A stretch of 28,087 nt of DNA from JANMEX01 sp043776635 (GTDB taxonomy: Bacteria; Pseudomonadota; Alphaproteobacteria; Rhizobiales; Rhizobiaceae), in assembly GCA_043776635.1 (NCBI GenBank), contig JAYVRA010000050.1:1-28087 (forward strand). Direction: 5' to 3'. Of this stretch, positions 1 through 6,728 are shown in pieces (the first letter of the stretch is position 1; each line of letters begins with the position of its first letter). The translations under genes and the position numbers were made by a program. The notes below the pieces were generated by a model that saw only the letters and a list, made by a program, of their open reading frames with translations, was not told the origin of the DNA and did not search any database.

Positions 1-1
1 C

Positions 2-94
2 AGCGAAGCCAAACCCTTCACATGGCGCGCAAACCCAGACGAAATCATCGCTGCCAGAAATCGGGGGTTCCAAATGTTGGAATCAATCCACTAG
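2..94 (+). mobile_element. IS630-family element, right end with transposase C-terminus
   Basis: An open frame enters from the left edge and ends with TAG at 92-94. Its last residues (KPFTW, then DEIIAA, then a terminal ESIH) match the usual C-terminus of IS630-type transposases of the DDE superfamily. The reverse complement of the terminal bases begins CTAGTGGATTGAT, which is identical to bases 27992-28004 at the other edge of the window, so this is the right inverted repeat. IS630 elements use TA/CTAG targets, and CTAG lies at 91-94; the transposase stop codon is made from that target. The frame is intact as far as visible. Most of the element lies outside the window. Family assignment is fairly sure; whether the copy is active cannot be told. 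Confidence 0.7.
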
Positions 95-410
95 GTTCAC
101 CCGTCACTTGCTTCAACTCAATTGCCTGCCTTCGCCGTCGCGGCCGCCACGTGCATGCAGGCCTCATGACCGGTGATCAAGCCTTGCCCAAAATCCCGAT
201 GTCAAAAGTAATAGCCACGAACTTCAAGTGCTCGGCACCCACGGCATGCAAGCGTACCGCTATGGCGCGATGCTGGAGATGATTGCGGCTGGCAAACTCA
301 GCCCCCGAAAGCTGACCGGCAAGCACATCAGTCTGGATGAAGTGCCCGCCGCGCTGATGAACATGGATGGTTTTGACGGCCTTGGCATCAGCGTGATTAC
401 ACGGTTTTAA
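91..410 (+). pseudogene. Zinc-dependent alcohol dehydrogenase, 3' remnant
   Basis: Two frames together give the C-terminal part of a medium-chain zinc alcohol dehydrogenase. From 91 the first frame reads LGSPVTCFNSIACLRRRGRH and continues through GLMTGDQALPKIPM to about 215. The sequence then continues in another frame from 216 (HELQVLGTHGMQAYRYGAML) to the stop at 408-410, ending GLGISVITRF, a typical C-terminus of this family. The shift lies around 211-218. The N-terminal catalytic domain is missing, because the IS630 end abuts at the CTAG at 91-94, inside the Leu-Gly codons. Seen: the frameshift and the truncation. Inferred: the IS inserted into or beside the gene, which then decayed. It cannot encode a working enzyme. 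Confidence 0.75.
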
Positions 411-476
411 GGTTTTACTTCGATTGACTTTAGCAAGGTCATACAGCACTATTAAAATTGAGGGTGATACATTTAA

Positions 477-482
477 TATAAT
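477..482 (+). promoter_or_regulatory. Candidate -10 box upstream of the small repeat-protein gene
   Basis: A perfect TATAAT sits 12 bases before the ATG at 495. No good -35 lies at the usual spacing; TTGAGG at 458-463 is only 13 bases upstream. An alternative pair is TTGACT (424-429) with CACTAT (447-452) at 17-base spacing. If the TATAAT is used, the transcript would have only a few untranslated bases. Confidence 0.35.
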
Positions 483-494
483 AGGAACAGCAGC

Positions 495-779
495 ATGACA
501 GATCATTCCGACAGCTTCACACGTCGTGGATCACTTCAATTGATACTCGGCGTGACGGCGCTTGGGCTAGCGTTAGGCAAGAAGACAGTTGATGCAAAAG
601 AAGTCTCACAGAAACTTAAGGGACAGCTCCTTGATGCATCAGAAAAGTCTACATTTAGCAAGCTATCAAAGACCGAGCAGTCGCTTTTCATTAAGCTCAC
701 TGCAAGTGAGCGTAGTAGCTACTCGAAACTGACAAGTGAGGCCAAAAAATCAGAATTTCTGAAGCTAAATGCTGACTAA
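495..779 (+). CDS. Small Tat-like secreted protein with 11-residue repeats
   Basis: A 94-residue protein that I do not recognise. Residues 9-28 look like a twin-arginine signal: TRRGSLQ is followed by a hydrophobic stretch (LILGVTALGLALG). The C-terminal half is four tandem units of about 11 residues (52-62, 63-73, 74-84, 85-94) with the pattern S-x-F/Y-x-K-L-T/S-x-x-E. Each places an aromatic residue, Lys-Leu and an acidic residue at fixed spacing, which suggests amphipathic helix. The signal motif is not the full Tat consensus, so a Sec or membrane-anchored protein is possible. The next gene (a YkgJ-type cysteine-cluster protein) starts 19 bases after its stop, so the two are probably cotranscribed. 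No catalytic residues are evident. Function unknown. Confidence 0.65.
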   Translation: MTDHSDSFTRRGSLQLILGVTALGLALGKKTVDAKEVSQKLKGQLLDASEKSTFSKLSKTEQSLFIKLTASERSSYSKLTSEAKKSEFLKLNAD

Positions 780-798
780 AAGCTGCAGAGCAGATTGA

Positions 799-1497
799 AT
801 GCCATACGGTGATCTATCTTTAGGCGTTGCGTTTGACATGCGACGCCACACTCCGTTTTCGTATGTGTGCGGTGGTTGCACCCGTTGTTGCGAGGGCAAA
901 GCTATTCGGGTCGGGCCCTATGAGATTTTGCGGTTGGCACGTTTGTTTGGCATGAGCACCACGGACTTTATCGCTGAACACACAACGTCTGGCGGCACAA
1001 TACTGAAGCTCAGTGAAAAAGGCGATTGCGGTTTCCTCACTGAAAAAGGCTGTGGCGTTCACTCTGACAGGCCGCTCGCCTGTCGTCTTTATCCGCTGGG
1101 CATGCAAAGCTCAAGTGAAGGTGACGAAAAATTCGGCAGTCTCGCCCCGCACCCGCAGACCAAGGGTACTTATGGCCACACTGGCACGGTTGAGACCTAT
1201 CTAAACTCGCAACGCGTTGCACCCTTCATGGCCGCGAACAAGCAATATGAAAAGCTCTATAATCACATGGTTAGTGTTCTGGCACTCATTGATCCGGAGG
1301 CGATCGGCAAACGCCAAGCCAGACGTGAGCAAGCTGATGAAATGGGCGACGGCACGTTGATTTCAGATTGGATGGATATCGACCGCGTCCTTGCAGGAGG
1401 GCCGGACACGACAGCGGAACAGGCTGTCGAACGCCACATTTCAGCGCTCGAAGCCAAGATCAATGCACTTGCAGAAGAAGCGGCCAGCGAGGGCTAG
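799..1497 (+). CDS. YkgJ-family cysteine-cluster (putative metal-binding) protein
   Basis: A 232-residue protein of the YkgJ/CxxCxxCC family, thought to bind zinc or an iron-sulfur cluster; the biochemical role is not established. Counting from the ATG at 799, the family signature is C24-x2-C27-x2-CC30-31, followed by VGPYEILRLAR, then C77, GCGVH with C85, and RPLACRLYPLG with C95. The remaining C-terminal 130 residues are less conserved and end in a charged helix. An alternative start is the ATG at 838 (MRRHTPFSYVC), nearer the first conserved residues; neither start has a strong ribosome binding site. It follows the small repeat protein closely, suggesting a two-gene unit. Family call good, function open. 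Confidence 0.8.
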   Translation: MPYGDLSLGVAFDMRRHTPFSYVCGGCTRCCEGKAIRVGPYEILRLARLFGMSTTDFIAEHTTSGGTILKLSEKGDCGFLTEKGCGVHSDRPLACRLYPLGMQSSSEGDEKFGSLAPHPQTKGTYGHTGTVETYLNSQRVAPFMAANKQYEKLYNHMVSVLALIDPEAIGKRQARREQADEMGDGTLISDWMDIDRVLAGGPDTTAEQAVERHISALEAKINALAEEAASEG

Positions 1498-1553
1498 ACT
1501 ATGTTTAAGTATCAAATTCACGTGGCCGCTATAAAATCGGCAGCAGGTCTAAC

Positions 1554-1882
1554 TAGGGTCTGGACCTGTTAATTTTGATGAAATGGCAGGCGAATGGCGA
1601 AAATACGCAAGGAAAACAGTGCAGTACGGGCTTACGGCCCTTTCAAACTGTTTGACGCCGCAGAGTGAAGCCATTCGCCTGTTGGTGCCCAAATCGGGCG
1701 CTTTCCGGCGATTGCCATGTCGCATTGGCTTGAAGTCGCAAAGGCTTGTACTTGCAAAGGCTCGCCACTCGAAGAGGCCGCAGGCAACATGCCCGCATTT
1801 CCCGGCGCCTTCGCTCCTGTGCCTTGACACTCACCAAAAATCACCTCGACCATTTCGTCGAAATTAACAGGCTTGGACCCTA
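1554..1882. repeat. MITE-like element, complete copy (about 329 bp)
   Basis: A non-coding element bounded by 33-base terminal inverted repeats, 1554-1586 and 1850-1882, with 27 of 33 positions matching. The left end begins TAGGGTCTGGACCTG. CTAG occurs at both outer boundaries (1553-1556 and 1880-1883), consistent with TA or CTAG target duplication. A second copy sits at 4281-4500. Short open frames cover it on both strands, but the frames differ between copies and have no ribosome binding sites, so I do not call a gene. It lies 14 bases beyond the rlmB stop codon. The mobilising transposase is not in the window; its ends do not resemble the IS630 ends beyond CTAG. Confidence 0.75.
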
Positions 1883-1896
1883 GGCAAAACCAAATA

Positions 1897-2742
1897 TTAC
1901 TTCAAAAACTTCCGCGCCGCATACAGGCTCAGCGCTGCTGCATTGGAAACATTCAGCGACTTTATCGCGCCGGGCATTTCAAGCCGCGCCAACGTATTAA
2001 CAGTCTCGCCGGTTTTCTGCCGGATGCCTTTGCCTTCCGCGCCTAAAACCAGCGCGATTTTCTTGCCGGTGAAGCAAGTTTCCAGTTCCACCGGCGCCTC
2101 GCTATCCAGCCCGATGGTCTGAAAGCCGAGTTCAGCAATTTCTGTCAGCGCATCAGCGAGATTGCGCACTTCGATATGAGGTATCATTTCCAGTGCGCCG
2201 GAGGCCGACTTGGCCAGAACGCCGGATTCTTGCGGTGAATGTCGGGCCGTTGTCACCAGCGCACCGGCGTTAAACGCCACTGCCGAGCGCATCACCGCGC
2301 CGACATTATGCGGGTCGGTCACTTGGTCAAGAACCAGAATCAAATCGGTATTTTTCAGCGCGGATAATGACTTTGCGCGCAAAGGCTCGGCCTCAATCAT
2401 CACGCCCTGGTGCACGGCATCCGAACCCAGCTCTTTGTCAATCGCACGCGGATCGGTGATCTCGGCGTCAAAACCCAGCGCATTCAGGTCGTCGATTTCC
2501 AAACGTTCCAGCGCGTTGCGTGTCACCAACAAACGGGTGATGGTGCGCTCCGGATTGTCAATCGCCGCGCGAACGGTGTGCAGGCCGTAGAGCCTCACGA
2601 GCCCCTCAGGGTTTCGCGTTCCAGGCGTGGACGGGCGCTCGCGTCTCGGAGGCGGGCCGCCCGCCTTGCGGTCACGGAATTCGCGGCGCAGCGTTGCATA
2701 GTGAGAATCTTTAGCGGAACGGTCATTTTTTTCGTCAGTCAT
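1897..2742 (-). CDS. rlmB: 23S rRNA (guanosine-2'-O)-methyltransferase RlmB (TrmH/SPOUT family)
   Basis: This enzyme 2'-O-methylates a guanosine in the peptidyl-transferase region of 23S rRNA (G2251 in E. coli numbering) using S-adenosylmethionine. The translation shows a basic disordered N-terminus of about 45 residues, then the substrate-binding domain (GLVRLYGLHTVRAAI), then the SPOUT knot motifs: LDQVTDPHNVGAVMRSA, LVLGAEGKGI and SLNVSNAAALSLY, in family order. It is 281 residues from the ATG at 2742; a TTG six bases upstream is possible, but AAGAG lies about six bases before the ATG. It runs divergently from the tRNA genes next to it. The MITE-like element lies immediately beyond its stop. 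TrmH-type tRNA specificity is the main alternative. Confidence 0.9.
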   Translation of the reverse strand: MTDEKNDRSAKDSHYATLRREFRDRKAGGPPPRRERPSTPGTRNPEGLVRLYGLHTVRAAIDNPERTITRLLVTRNALERLEIDDLNALGFDAEITDPRAIDKELGSDAVHQGVMIEAEPLRAKSLSALKNTDLILVLDQVTDPHNVGAVMRSAVAFNAGALVTTARHSPQESGVLAKSASGALEMIPHIEVRNLADALTEIAELGFQTIGLDSEAPVELETCFTGKKIALVLGAEGKGIRQKTGETVNTLARLEMPGAIKSLNVSNAAALSLYAARKFLK

Positions 2743-2840
2743 GTGCAACTCTTATCATCAAGAATTGCCAATGCCTATGCCGCGCTATAAAAAACAACGC
2801 CGGATTAGAAATTTCATAGCAATCAATGCGCTTTGCCCTG

Positions 2841-2869
2841 TTGACAGGCCAAAGCCCAATCTCCATAAG
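2841..2869 (+). promoter_or_regulatory. Promoter for tRNA-Tyr/tRNA-Gly
   Basis: TTGACA (2841-2846) and CATAAG (2864-2869) are separated by 17 bases, a good sigma-70 arrangement placed about 65 bases before tRNA-Tyr. A perfect seven-base-pair hairpin (TGCGCCA, GCGA loop, TGGCGCA; 2884-2901) lies in the leader and may be a processing signal. Confidence 0.55.
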
Positions 2870-2934
2870 GCGCTCACGGTTCCTGCGCCAGCGATGGCGC
2901 AAAACCGGTACTGGCGACAGTATCGCGTGGTTCC

Positions 2935-3019
2935 GGGAGATTGTCCCGAGCGGCAAAGGGGGCGGACTGTAAATCCGCTGGCTACGCCTTCGTAGGTTCG
3001 AGTCCTACATCTCCCACCA
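2935..3019 (+). tRNA. tRNA-Tyr (anticodon GTA)
   Basis: The acceptor arms GGGAGAT (2935-2941) and ATCTCCC (3009-3015) pair perfectly, followed by discriminator A3016 and an encoded CCA (3017-3019). The anticodon GTA is at 2969-2971 inside the stem GCGGA/TCCGC. A long variable arm (GGCTACGCC region) marks a class II tRNA, as expected for bacterial tRNA-Tyr. The T-loop GTTCGAGTC is present. Confidence 0.97.
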
Positions 3020-3048
3020 CCCCGCATTCTGCTTGGCCGAAATTAGGC

Positions 3049-3122
3049 GCGGGTGTAGCTCAATGGTAGAGCAGGAGCTTTCCAAGCTTATGACGAGGGT
3101 TCGATTCCCTTCACCCGCTCCA
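3049..3122 (+). tRNA. tRNA-Gly (anticodon TCC)
   Basis: The acceptor arms GCGGGTG (3049-3055) and CACCCGC (3112-3118) pair perfectly; discriminator T3119 is followed by an encoded CCA (3120-3122). The anticodon TCC is at 3081-3083. The D-arm TAGCTCAATGGTAGAGC and the T-loop GTTCGATTC are canonical. It is 29 bases after tRNA-Tyr, so the two are probably cotranscribed. Confidence 0.97.
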
Positions 3123-3142
3123 AAGTTGCAGCAGCAACCTTA

Positions 3143-4225
3143 ATGAATCCGATTGATTTTAATTATAAACTCGCTTCAACTACCTTCATGAAAACACATG
3201 ACACGCCTGAAGCGCTGCTCCGCATTTGGGGTAATTATCAACCGACACCACTTATAAATCTGCCGGAATTGGCCGCTGAACTCGGCGTTGCCAAGGTAAT
3301 CGTCAAGAATGAGGCCAAGCGCCCGCTCGGCTCGTTCAAATCGCTCGGTGGCATGTATGCAGGCCTTCGCGCACTGGCCCGCCACACCGGCGCGGATGGA
3401 ATTGAGGTCATGATCGCTTCAGGCCCGCACAAGAATTTGCCTGCCCTGATATGTGCTTCAGATGGCAATCACGGTTTAGCGGTAGCAGCAGGCGCAAAGC
3501 TCGCTGGCGCACCTGCACGGGTCTATTTGCCCGCCTCAGTTCCGCAAACCCGCGCCAATCGCATCACCAGGCAAGACGCGGAAATCGTGCGCGTTGACGG
3601 GACGTATGAAGATGCTGTTGCCGCCGCTGCCAAGTCTGTCAAAAATGGCGAAGGCATCCTTATCGCCGATACGACTGAGCTGGCCCATGAACCTGCCGTC
3701 GCCGATGTGATGGAAGGCTACAGCATCATCGCCAAAGAAATCGCAGCCCTCATAGAAGGTGGCTCCTGTCTACCGCCCACACATATTTTCCTGCAAGGCG
3801 GCGTCGGCGGCTTTGCGTCTGCCATGGCAGATGGGCTGGCCGCGCACTTGGCCATGCCTGCCCGCATCATCGTTGTGGAGCCGGAAACCGCTGCCAGCAT
3901 CAAAGCGGGCCTTGCCAAAGGTCACGTTGTGCTGTTCCCCGGCACGCTGGAAACGTCCGCCGAAATGCTGGCTTGTGGAAAGGCCTCCGCCCCCGCGTTA
4001 ACGCGCCTCATCCACCATAATGCTACCGGTATGACCGTCACCGAAGGAGCACTCGACCGCGCTGTCGCCAAGCTTGGCGAATATGGTGTGCCCACAACGC
4101 CTTCAGGCGCAACAGGCATGGCAGGCCTGATGAGCGGTTTGGCCGGACGGGTAGATAATCTATTGCAGCTGGACGGCGCCAGCCGCGTGTTGATTTTTGT
4201 AACTGAGGGGCCGGTGCCGCTTTAA
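3143..4225 (+). CDS. PLP-dependent fold-type II lyase, diaminopropionate ammonia-lyase-like
   Basis: A 360-residue cytosolic pyridoxal-phosphate enzyme of the tryptophan-synthase-beta fold. The internal-aldimine lysine is K66 in LGSFKSLGG; the substrate/cofactor loop is SDGNHG (107-112), and a glycine-rich loop LQGGVGGFASAM follows near residue 220. The GSFKSLGG and DGNHG motifs, and the region VRVDGTYEDAVAAA, resemble diaminopropionate ammonia-lyase (DpaL), which converts 2,3-diaminopropionate to pyruvate and ammonia. It is somewhat shorter than the roughly 400 residues usual for DpaL. Threonine/serine dehydratase activity is an alternative. It starts 20 bases after tRNA-Gly with no strong ribosome binding site; the ATG at 3188 (MKTHDTP) is another possible start. 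The truncated MITE copy follows it. Confidence 0.7.
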   Translation: MNPIDFNYKLASTTFMKTHDTPEALLRIWGNYQPTPLINLPELAAELGVAKVIVKNEAKRPLGSFKSLGGMYAGLRALARHTGADGIEVMIASGPHKNLPALICASDGNHGLAVAAGAKLAGAPARVYLPASVPQTRANRITRQDAEIVRVDGTYEDAVAAAAKSVKNGEGILIADTTELAHEPAVADVMEGYSIIAKEIAALIEGGSCLPPTHIFLQGGVGGFASAMADGLAAHLAMPARIIVVEPETAASIKAGLAKGHVVLFPGTLETSAEMLACGKASAPALTRLIHHNATGMTVTEGALDRAVAKLGEYGVPTTPSGATGMAGLMSGLAGRVDNLLQLDGASRVLIFVTEGPVPL

Positions 4226-4280
4226 GCAAAATCTACGCCTAAAGTGGGGTTGCAGTACAAGTGCACTAAAATCCCGTTTG

Positions 4281-4500
4281 AAGTCAGTTGCCAGTTGATA
4301 CCTAAATCAGGCGCTTTCCGGCGATTGCGTTGTCGCAAAGACTTGAAGTCGCAAAGGCTTGAAGTCGCAAAGGCTTGCCACTCGAAGAGGCTGTAGGCAA
4401 CATGCACGCATTTCCTGCGCCCTGGCTCTTTGCACTCACCAATGGCACTGACCAAAAATCACCTCGACCATTTCGTCAAAATTAACAGGTCCAGACCCTA
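4281..4500. repeat. MITE-like element, left-truncated second copy
   Basis: Homologous to 1554-1882 from the segment beginning near AAATCAGGCGCTTTCCGG to the right terminal repeat at 4468-4500. That terminal repeat matches the left terminus of the first copy at 32 of 33 positions. The left third of the element, including its terminal repeat, is missing or unrecognisable. This copy differs by a tandem 16-base duplication (unit CTTGAAGTCGCAAAGG, around 4345-4377) and a 13-base insertion near 4448. It lies just downstream of the ammonia-lyase-like gene. Fragments of open frame here are not genes. The orientation matches the first copy. Confidence 0.7.
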
Positions 4501-4512
4501 AGTGACAGTGTA

Positions 4513-4627
4513 AAAAACGCTGCGGATTTGATTGGTTGGAAATGGAGCTGCCGCCATGGTTGCAGCTCAGAGAATTACTGGCAGAGGCGCATATTTCCAA
4601 CCGCCTTTGTGCATGCAGGGCGTTTTT
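4513..4627. repeat. Nested palindromic element (three inverted-repeat tiers)
   Basis: Three perfect inverted repeats are nested in 115 bases: AAAAACGC (4513-4520) with GCGTTTTT (4620-4627); GGTTGGAAAT (4534-4543) with ATTTCCAACC (4593-4602); and GAGCTGC (4545-4551) with GCAGCTC (4562-4568). Together they could form one long branched hairpin. It lies between the truncated MITE copy and the ilv promoter. It could be a second small palindromic mobile element, a structured RNA or a decayed terminator-like region. A 61-codon open frame across it has no supporting features. Confidence 0.6.
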
Positions 4628-4685
4628 GGCTGGCTTGGCGTGAGATTTTGTGGAAATGATTGTGGATTCCAGCAGATTTTCGCGC

Positions 4686-4715
4686 TTGACAGGCGCATGT
4701 TCAGCAAACTACTTT
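4686..4715 (+). promoter_or_regulatory. Promoter of the ilv leader/ilvIH operon
   Basis: A consensus -35 TTGACA (4686-4691) is followed after 18 bases by TACTTT (4710-4715), or after 17 by CTACTT. Transcription would start about 4720-4723, at or next to the ATG (4722) of the leader peptide, so the leader mRNA is probably leaderless. No Shine-Dalgarno sequence precedes that ATG, which agrees. Confidence 0.6.
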
Positions 4716-4721
4716 AATCAC

Positions 4722-4775
4722 ATGATAAAGAACATTGTGATTGTTGTGGGACAGCGTGCGGGCAAGATGGTGTAA
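4722..4775 (+). CDS. ilvIH attenuator leader peptide
   Basis: A 17-codon open frame, MIKNIVIVVGQRAGKMV, placed between the promoter and an intrinsic terminator ahead of ilvI. Residues 5-9 are Ile-Val-Ile-Val-Val, and seven of the 17 residues are Ile or Val. This is the hallmark of transcription attenuation by branched-chain aminoacyl-tRNA supply: when Ile/Val-tRNA is scarce the ribosome stalls in this run and the downstream terminator is not formed. A hairpin GATGGT/ACCATC (4766-4780) overlaps the end of the frame and may act as the pause structure. The ATG lies at the predicted transcription start, as is known for trpL in rhizobia. The assignment rests on position and composition; I recognise no exact homologue. 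Confidence 0.8.
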   Translation: MIKNIVIVVGQRAGKMV

Positions 4776-4808
4776 CCATCAGGCGATAGCCCCCCGTGCG
4801 CGACAAAC

Positions 4809-4831
4809 AGGCTCCGAAAGGGGCCTTTTTT
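4809..4831 (+). terminator. ilvIH attenuator (intrinsic terminator)
   Basis: A seven-base-pair stem AGGCTCC (4809-4815) / GGGGCCT (4820-4826) with one T-G pair closes a GAAA tetraloop and runs into six T residues (4826-4831). GCCCCCC at 4789-4795 can pair with GGGGC (4820-4824) of the terminator's 3' arm, giving a plausible antiterminator. Control by the upstream Ile/Val leader peptide is inferred. Confidence 0.82.
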
Positions 4832-4904
4832 ATTGGCAAAATTTCTTCTTTCCCCTTAATACCCAAAGCCCTGATTGAAGTTGGCAAACAAACGGACGAA
4901 AATA

Positions 4905-6725
4905 ATGACGACGAAGACCAAAGCCCATGAGACCGCTCAACAAGAGAGCAAAAGACTTGGCTCACGCGAGATGACCGGTGCGGAAATGGTGGTGCAGGCG
5001 CTTGTGGACCATGGGGTTGTGCATATTTTCGGCTATCCAGGCGGTGCGGTTCTGCCAATTTATGATGAGTTGTATCAGCAGGAAAAAGTCCAGCATATTC
5101 TTGTGCGCCATGAGCAGGGCGCCGGCCACATGGCCGAGGGCTATGCGCGCTCGACCGGCAAGATCGGCGTGGCGCTGGTAACATCCGGCCCGGGCGCTAC
5201 GAACATCGTAACACCGCTGCAAGATGCGCTGATGGACTCGATTCCGATGCTGTGCATTTCCGGCCAAGTGCCAACGCCGCTTATCGGGTCTGATGCGTTT
5301 CAGGAATGCGACACAATCGGCATCACGCGGCCTTGCACCAAGCATAACTGGCTGGTTCGCAATGTTGATGATCTGGCCAAGACCTTGCACGAGGCGTTTC
5401 ATATTGCCATGAGCGGGCGGCCGGGGCCGGTGCTGGTTGATATCCCTAAGGACGTGCAGTTTGCCAAGGGCATGTATCACCCGCCGGTGAAAATTGAGCG
5501 CGTGAGTTATGTTCCGCGTTTGGACGGCGATGCATACCAGATTAAATCAGCTGTCGCGCTGATGATGGGCGCGAAGCGTCCGGTGATTTACTCCGGCGGC
5601 GGGGTTATCAACTCCGGCCTCGAAGCCTCGCAGCTGCTGCGCGAGCTGGTGGCGCTGACCGATTTTCCGGTCACATCCACCTTGATGGGCCTTGGCGCCT
5701 ATCCGGCATCCGGCAAAAATTGGCTGGGGATGCTGGGCATGCACGGCACCTACGAAGCCAATATGGTGATGCATGATTGCGACGTGATGGTGAATATCGG
5801 CGCACGGTTTGATGACCGCATCACCGGCCGTCTCAATGCGTTTGCGCCGCATTCTAAGAAGATCCACATTGATATTGACCCGAGCCAGATCAACAAAGTT
5901 GTGCATGTTGATGTGCCGGTGGTTGGCGATATTGCGCGGGTTTTAAAGGCGATGATTGTCGAGATCAAGGCGTCCAAAAAGCAGATTGACCGCGTGGCGC
6001 TGAAAGACTGGCAGGCTCAGGTGGACCGCTGGCGCGCGCGCAATTCGCTGGCTTATGCTGCCAATAAAGACATTATCATGCCGCAATATGCCATTGAGCG
6101 GCTGTATGAAAACACCAGGCATTTGGACACGTACATCACCACGGAAGTGGGCCAGCACCAGATGTGGGCGGCGCAGTTTTATCACTTTGAGCAGCCCAAC
6201 CGCTGGATGACATCAGGCGGCCTTGGCACAATGGGCTATGGTTTCCCCGCCGCCATTGGTGTGCAGACCGCACACCCTGATAGTCTGGTAATTGATATTG
6301 CGGGCGATGCCTCTATCCAGATGTGCATTCAGGAAATGTCCTGCGCTGTGCAGCATAATTTACCGGTGAAGATTTTCATCCTGAACAATCAATATATGGG
6401 CATGGTGCGCCAGTGGCAGCAGTTGCTTCATGGCAACCGCTTGTCGAACTCTTACACTGAGGCGATGCCGGATTTCGTGATGCTGGCAAAGGCATACGGC
6501 GGGCACGGCATCCGCTGCGATAAGCCGGCGGATTTGGACGCTGCGATACAAGAAATGATCGACGTGAAACTGCCGGTGATTTTTGATTGCCGTGTGGCAG
6601 CGCTCGCCAATTGTTTTCCGATGATTCCGTCAGGCAAGGCACATAATGAAATGCTACTGCCGGACGAGGCGACGGACGAGGTGGTGGCGAATGCGATTGA
6701 TGCGAGCGGCAAGGGGCTGGTCTAA
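4905..6725 (+). CDS. ilvI: Acetolactate synthase, large (catalytic) subunit
   Basis: This thiamine-diphosphate enzyme condenses pyruvate with pyruvate or 2-oxobutyrate, the first common step of valine, leucine and isoleucine synthesis. The translation shows MTGAEMVVQALVDHGV, then FGYPGGAVLPIYD, the catalytic glutamate in RHEQGAGHMAEGYAR (about residue 70), the FAD domain (GGGV, NIGARFDDRITG), and the ThDP motif GDASIQMCIQE ... ILNNQYMGMVRQWQ. It is 606 residues from ATG 4905. That ATG is preferred to a TTG at 4875 because ACGGACGA lies just upstream and the added residues are not conserved. It follows the attenuator and is the first structural gene of the operon. Complete, with all expected motifs. 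Confidence 0.96.
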   Translation: MTTKTKAHETAQQESKRLGSREMTGAEMVVQALVDHGVVHIFGYPGGAVLPIYDELYQQEKVQHILVRHEQGAGHMAEGYARSTGKIGVALVTSGPGATNIVTPLQDALMDSIPMLCISGQVPTPLIGSDAFQECDTIGITRPCTKHNWLVRNVDDLAKTLHEAFHIAMSGRPGPVLVDIPKDVQFAKGMYHPPVKIERVSYVPRLDGDAYQIKSAVALMMGAKRPVIYSGGGVINSGLEASQLLRELVALTDFPVTSTLMGLGAYPASGKNWLGMLGMHGTYEANMVMHDCDVMVNIGARFDDRITGRLNAFAPHSKKIHIDIDPSQINKVVHVDVPVVGDIARVLKAMIVEIKASKKQIDRVALKDWQAQVDRWRARNSLAYAANKDIIMPQYAIERLYENTRHLDTYITTEVGQHQMWAAQFYHFEQPNRWMTSGGLGTMGYGFPAAIGVQTAHPDSLVIDIAGDASIQMCIQEMSCAVQHNLPVKIFILNNQYMGMVRQWQQLLHGNRLSNSYTEAMPDFVMLAKAYGGHGIRCDKPADLDAAIQEMIDVKLPVIFDCRVAALANCFPMIPSGKAHNEMLLPDEATDEVVANAIDASGKGLV

Positions 6726-6728
6726 GCC

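Noticed and set aside
1583..1867. Open frames of 60-94 codons on both strands inside the MITE-like element
   Set aside because: They have no ribosome binding site, are not shared in frame with the second copy, and the element is defined by its terminal repeats.
1554..1882. MITE-like element as a derivative of the IS630 copies
   Set aside because: Both use CTAG at their boundary, but the terminal repeats (TAGGGTCTGG and CTAGTGGATT) do not otherwise match, so the parent must be something else.
4345..4377. CRISPR-like short repeats
   Set aside because: Only two to three contiguous 16-base units without spacers; a slippage duplication.
4532..4717. 61-codon plus-strand frame before ilvI
   Set aside because: It runs across the nested palindrome and the ilv promoter; composition is not protein-like and no ribosome binding site precedes it.
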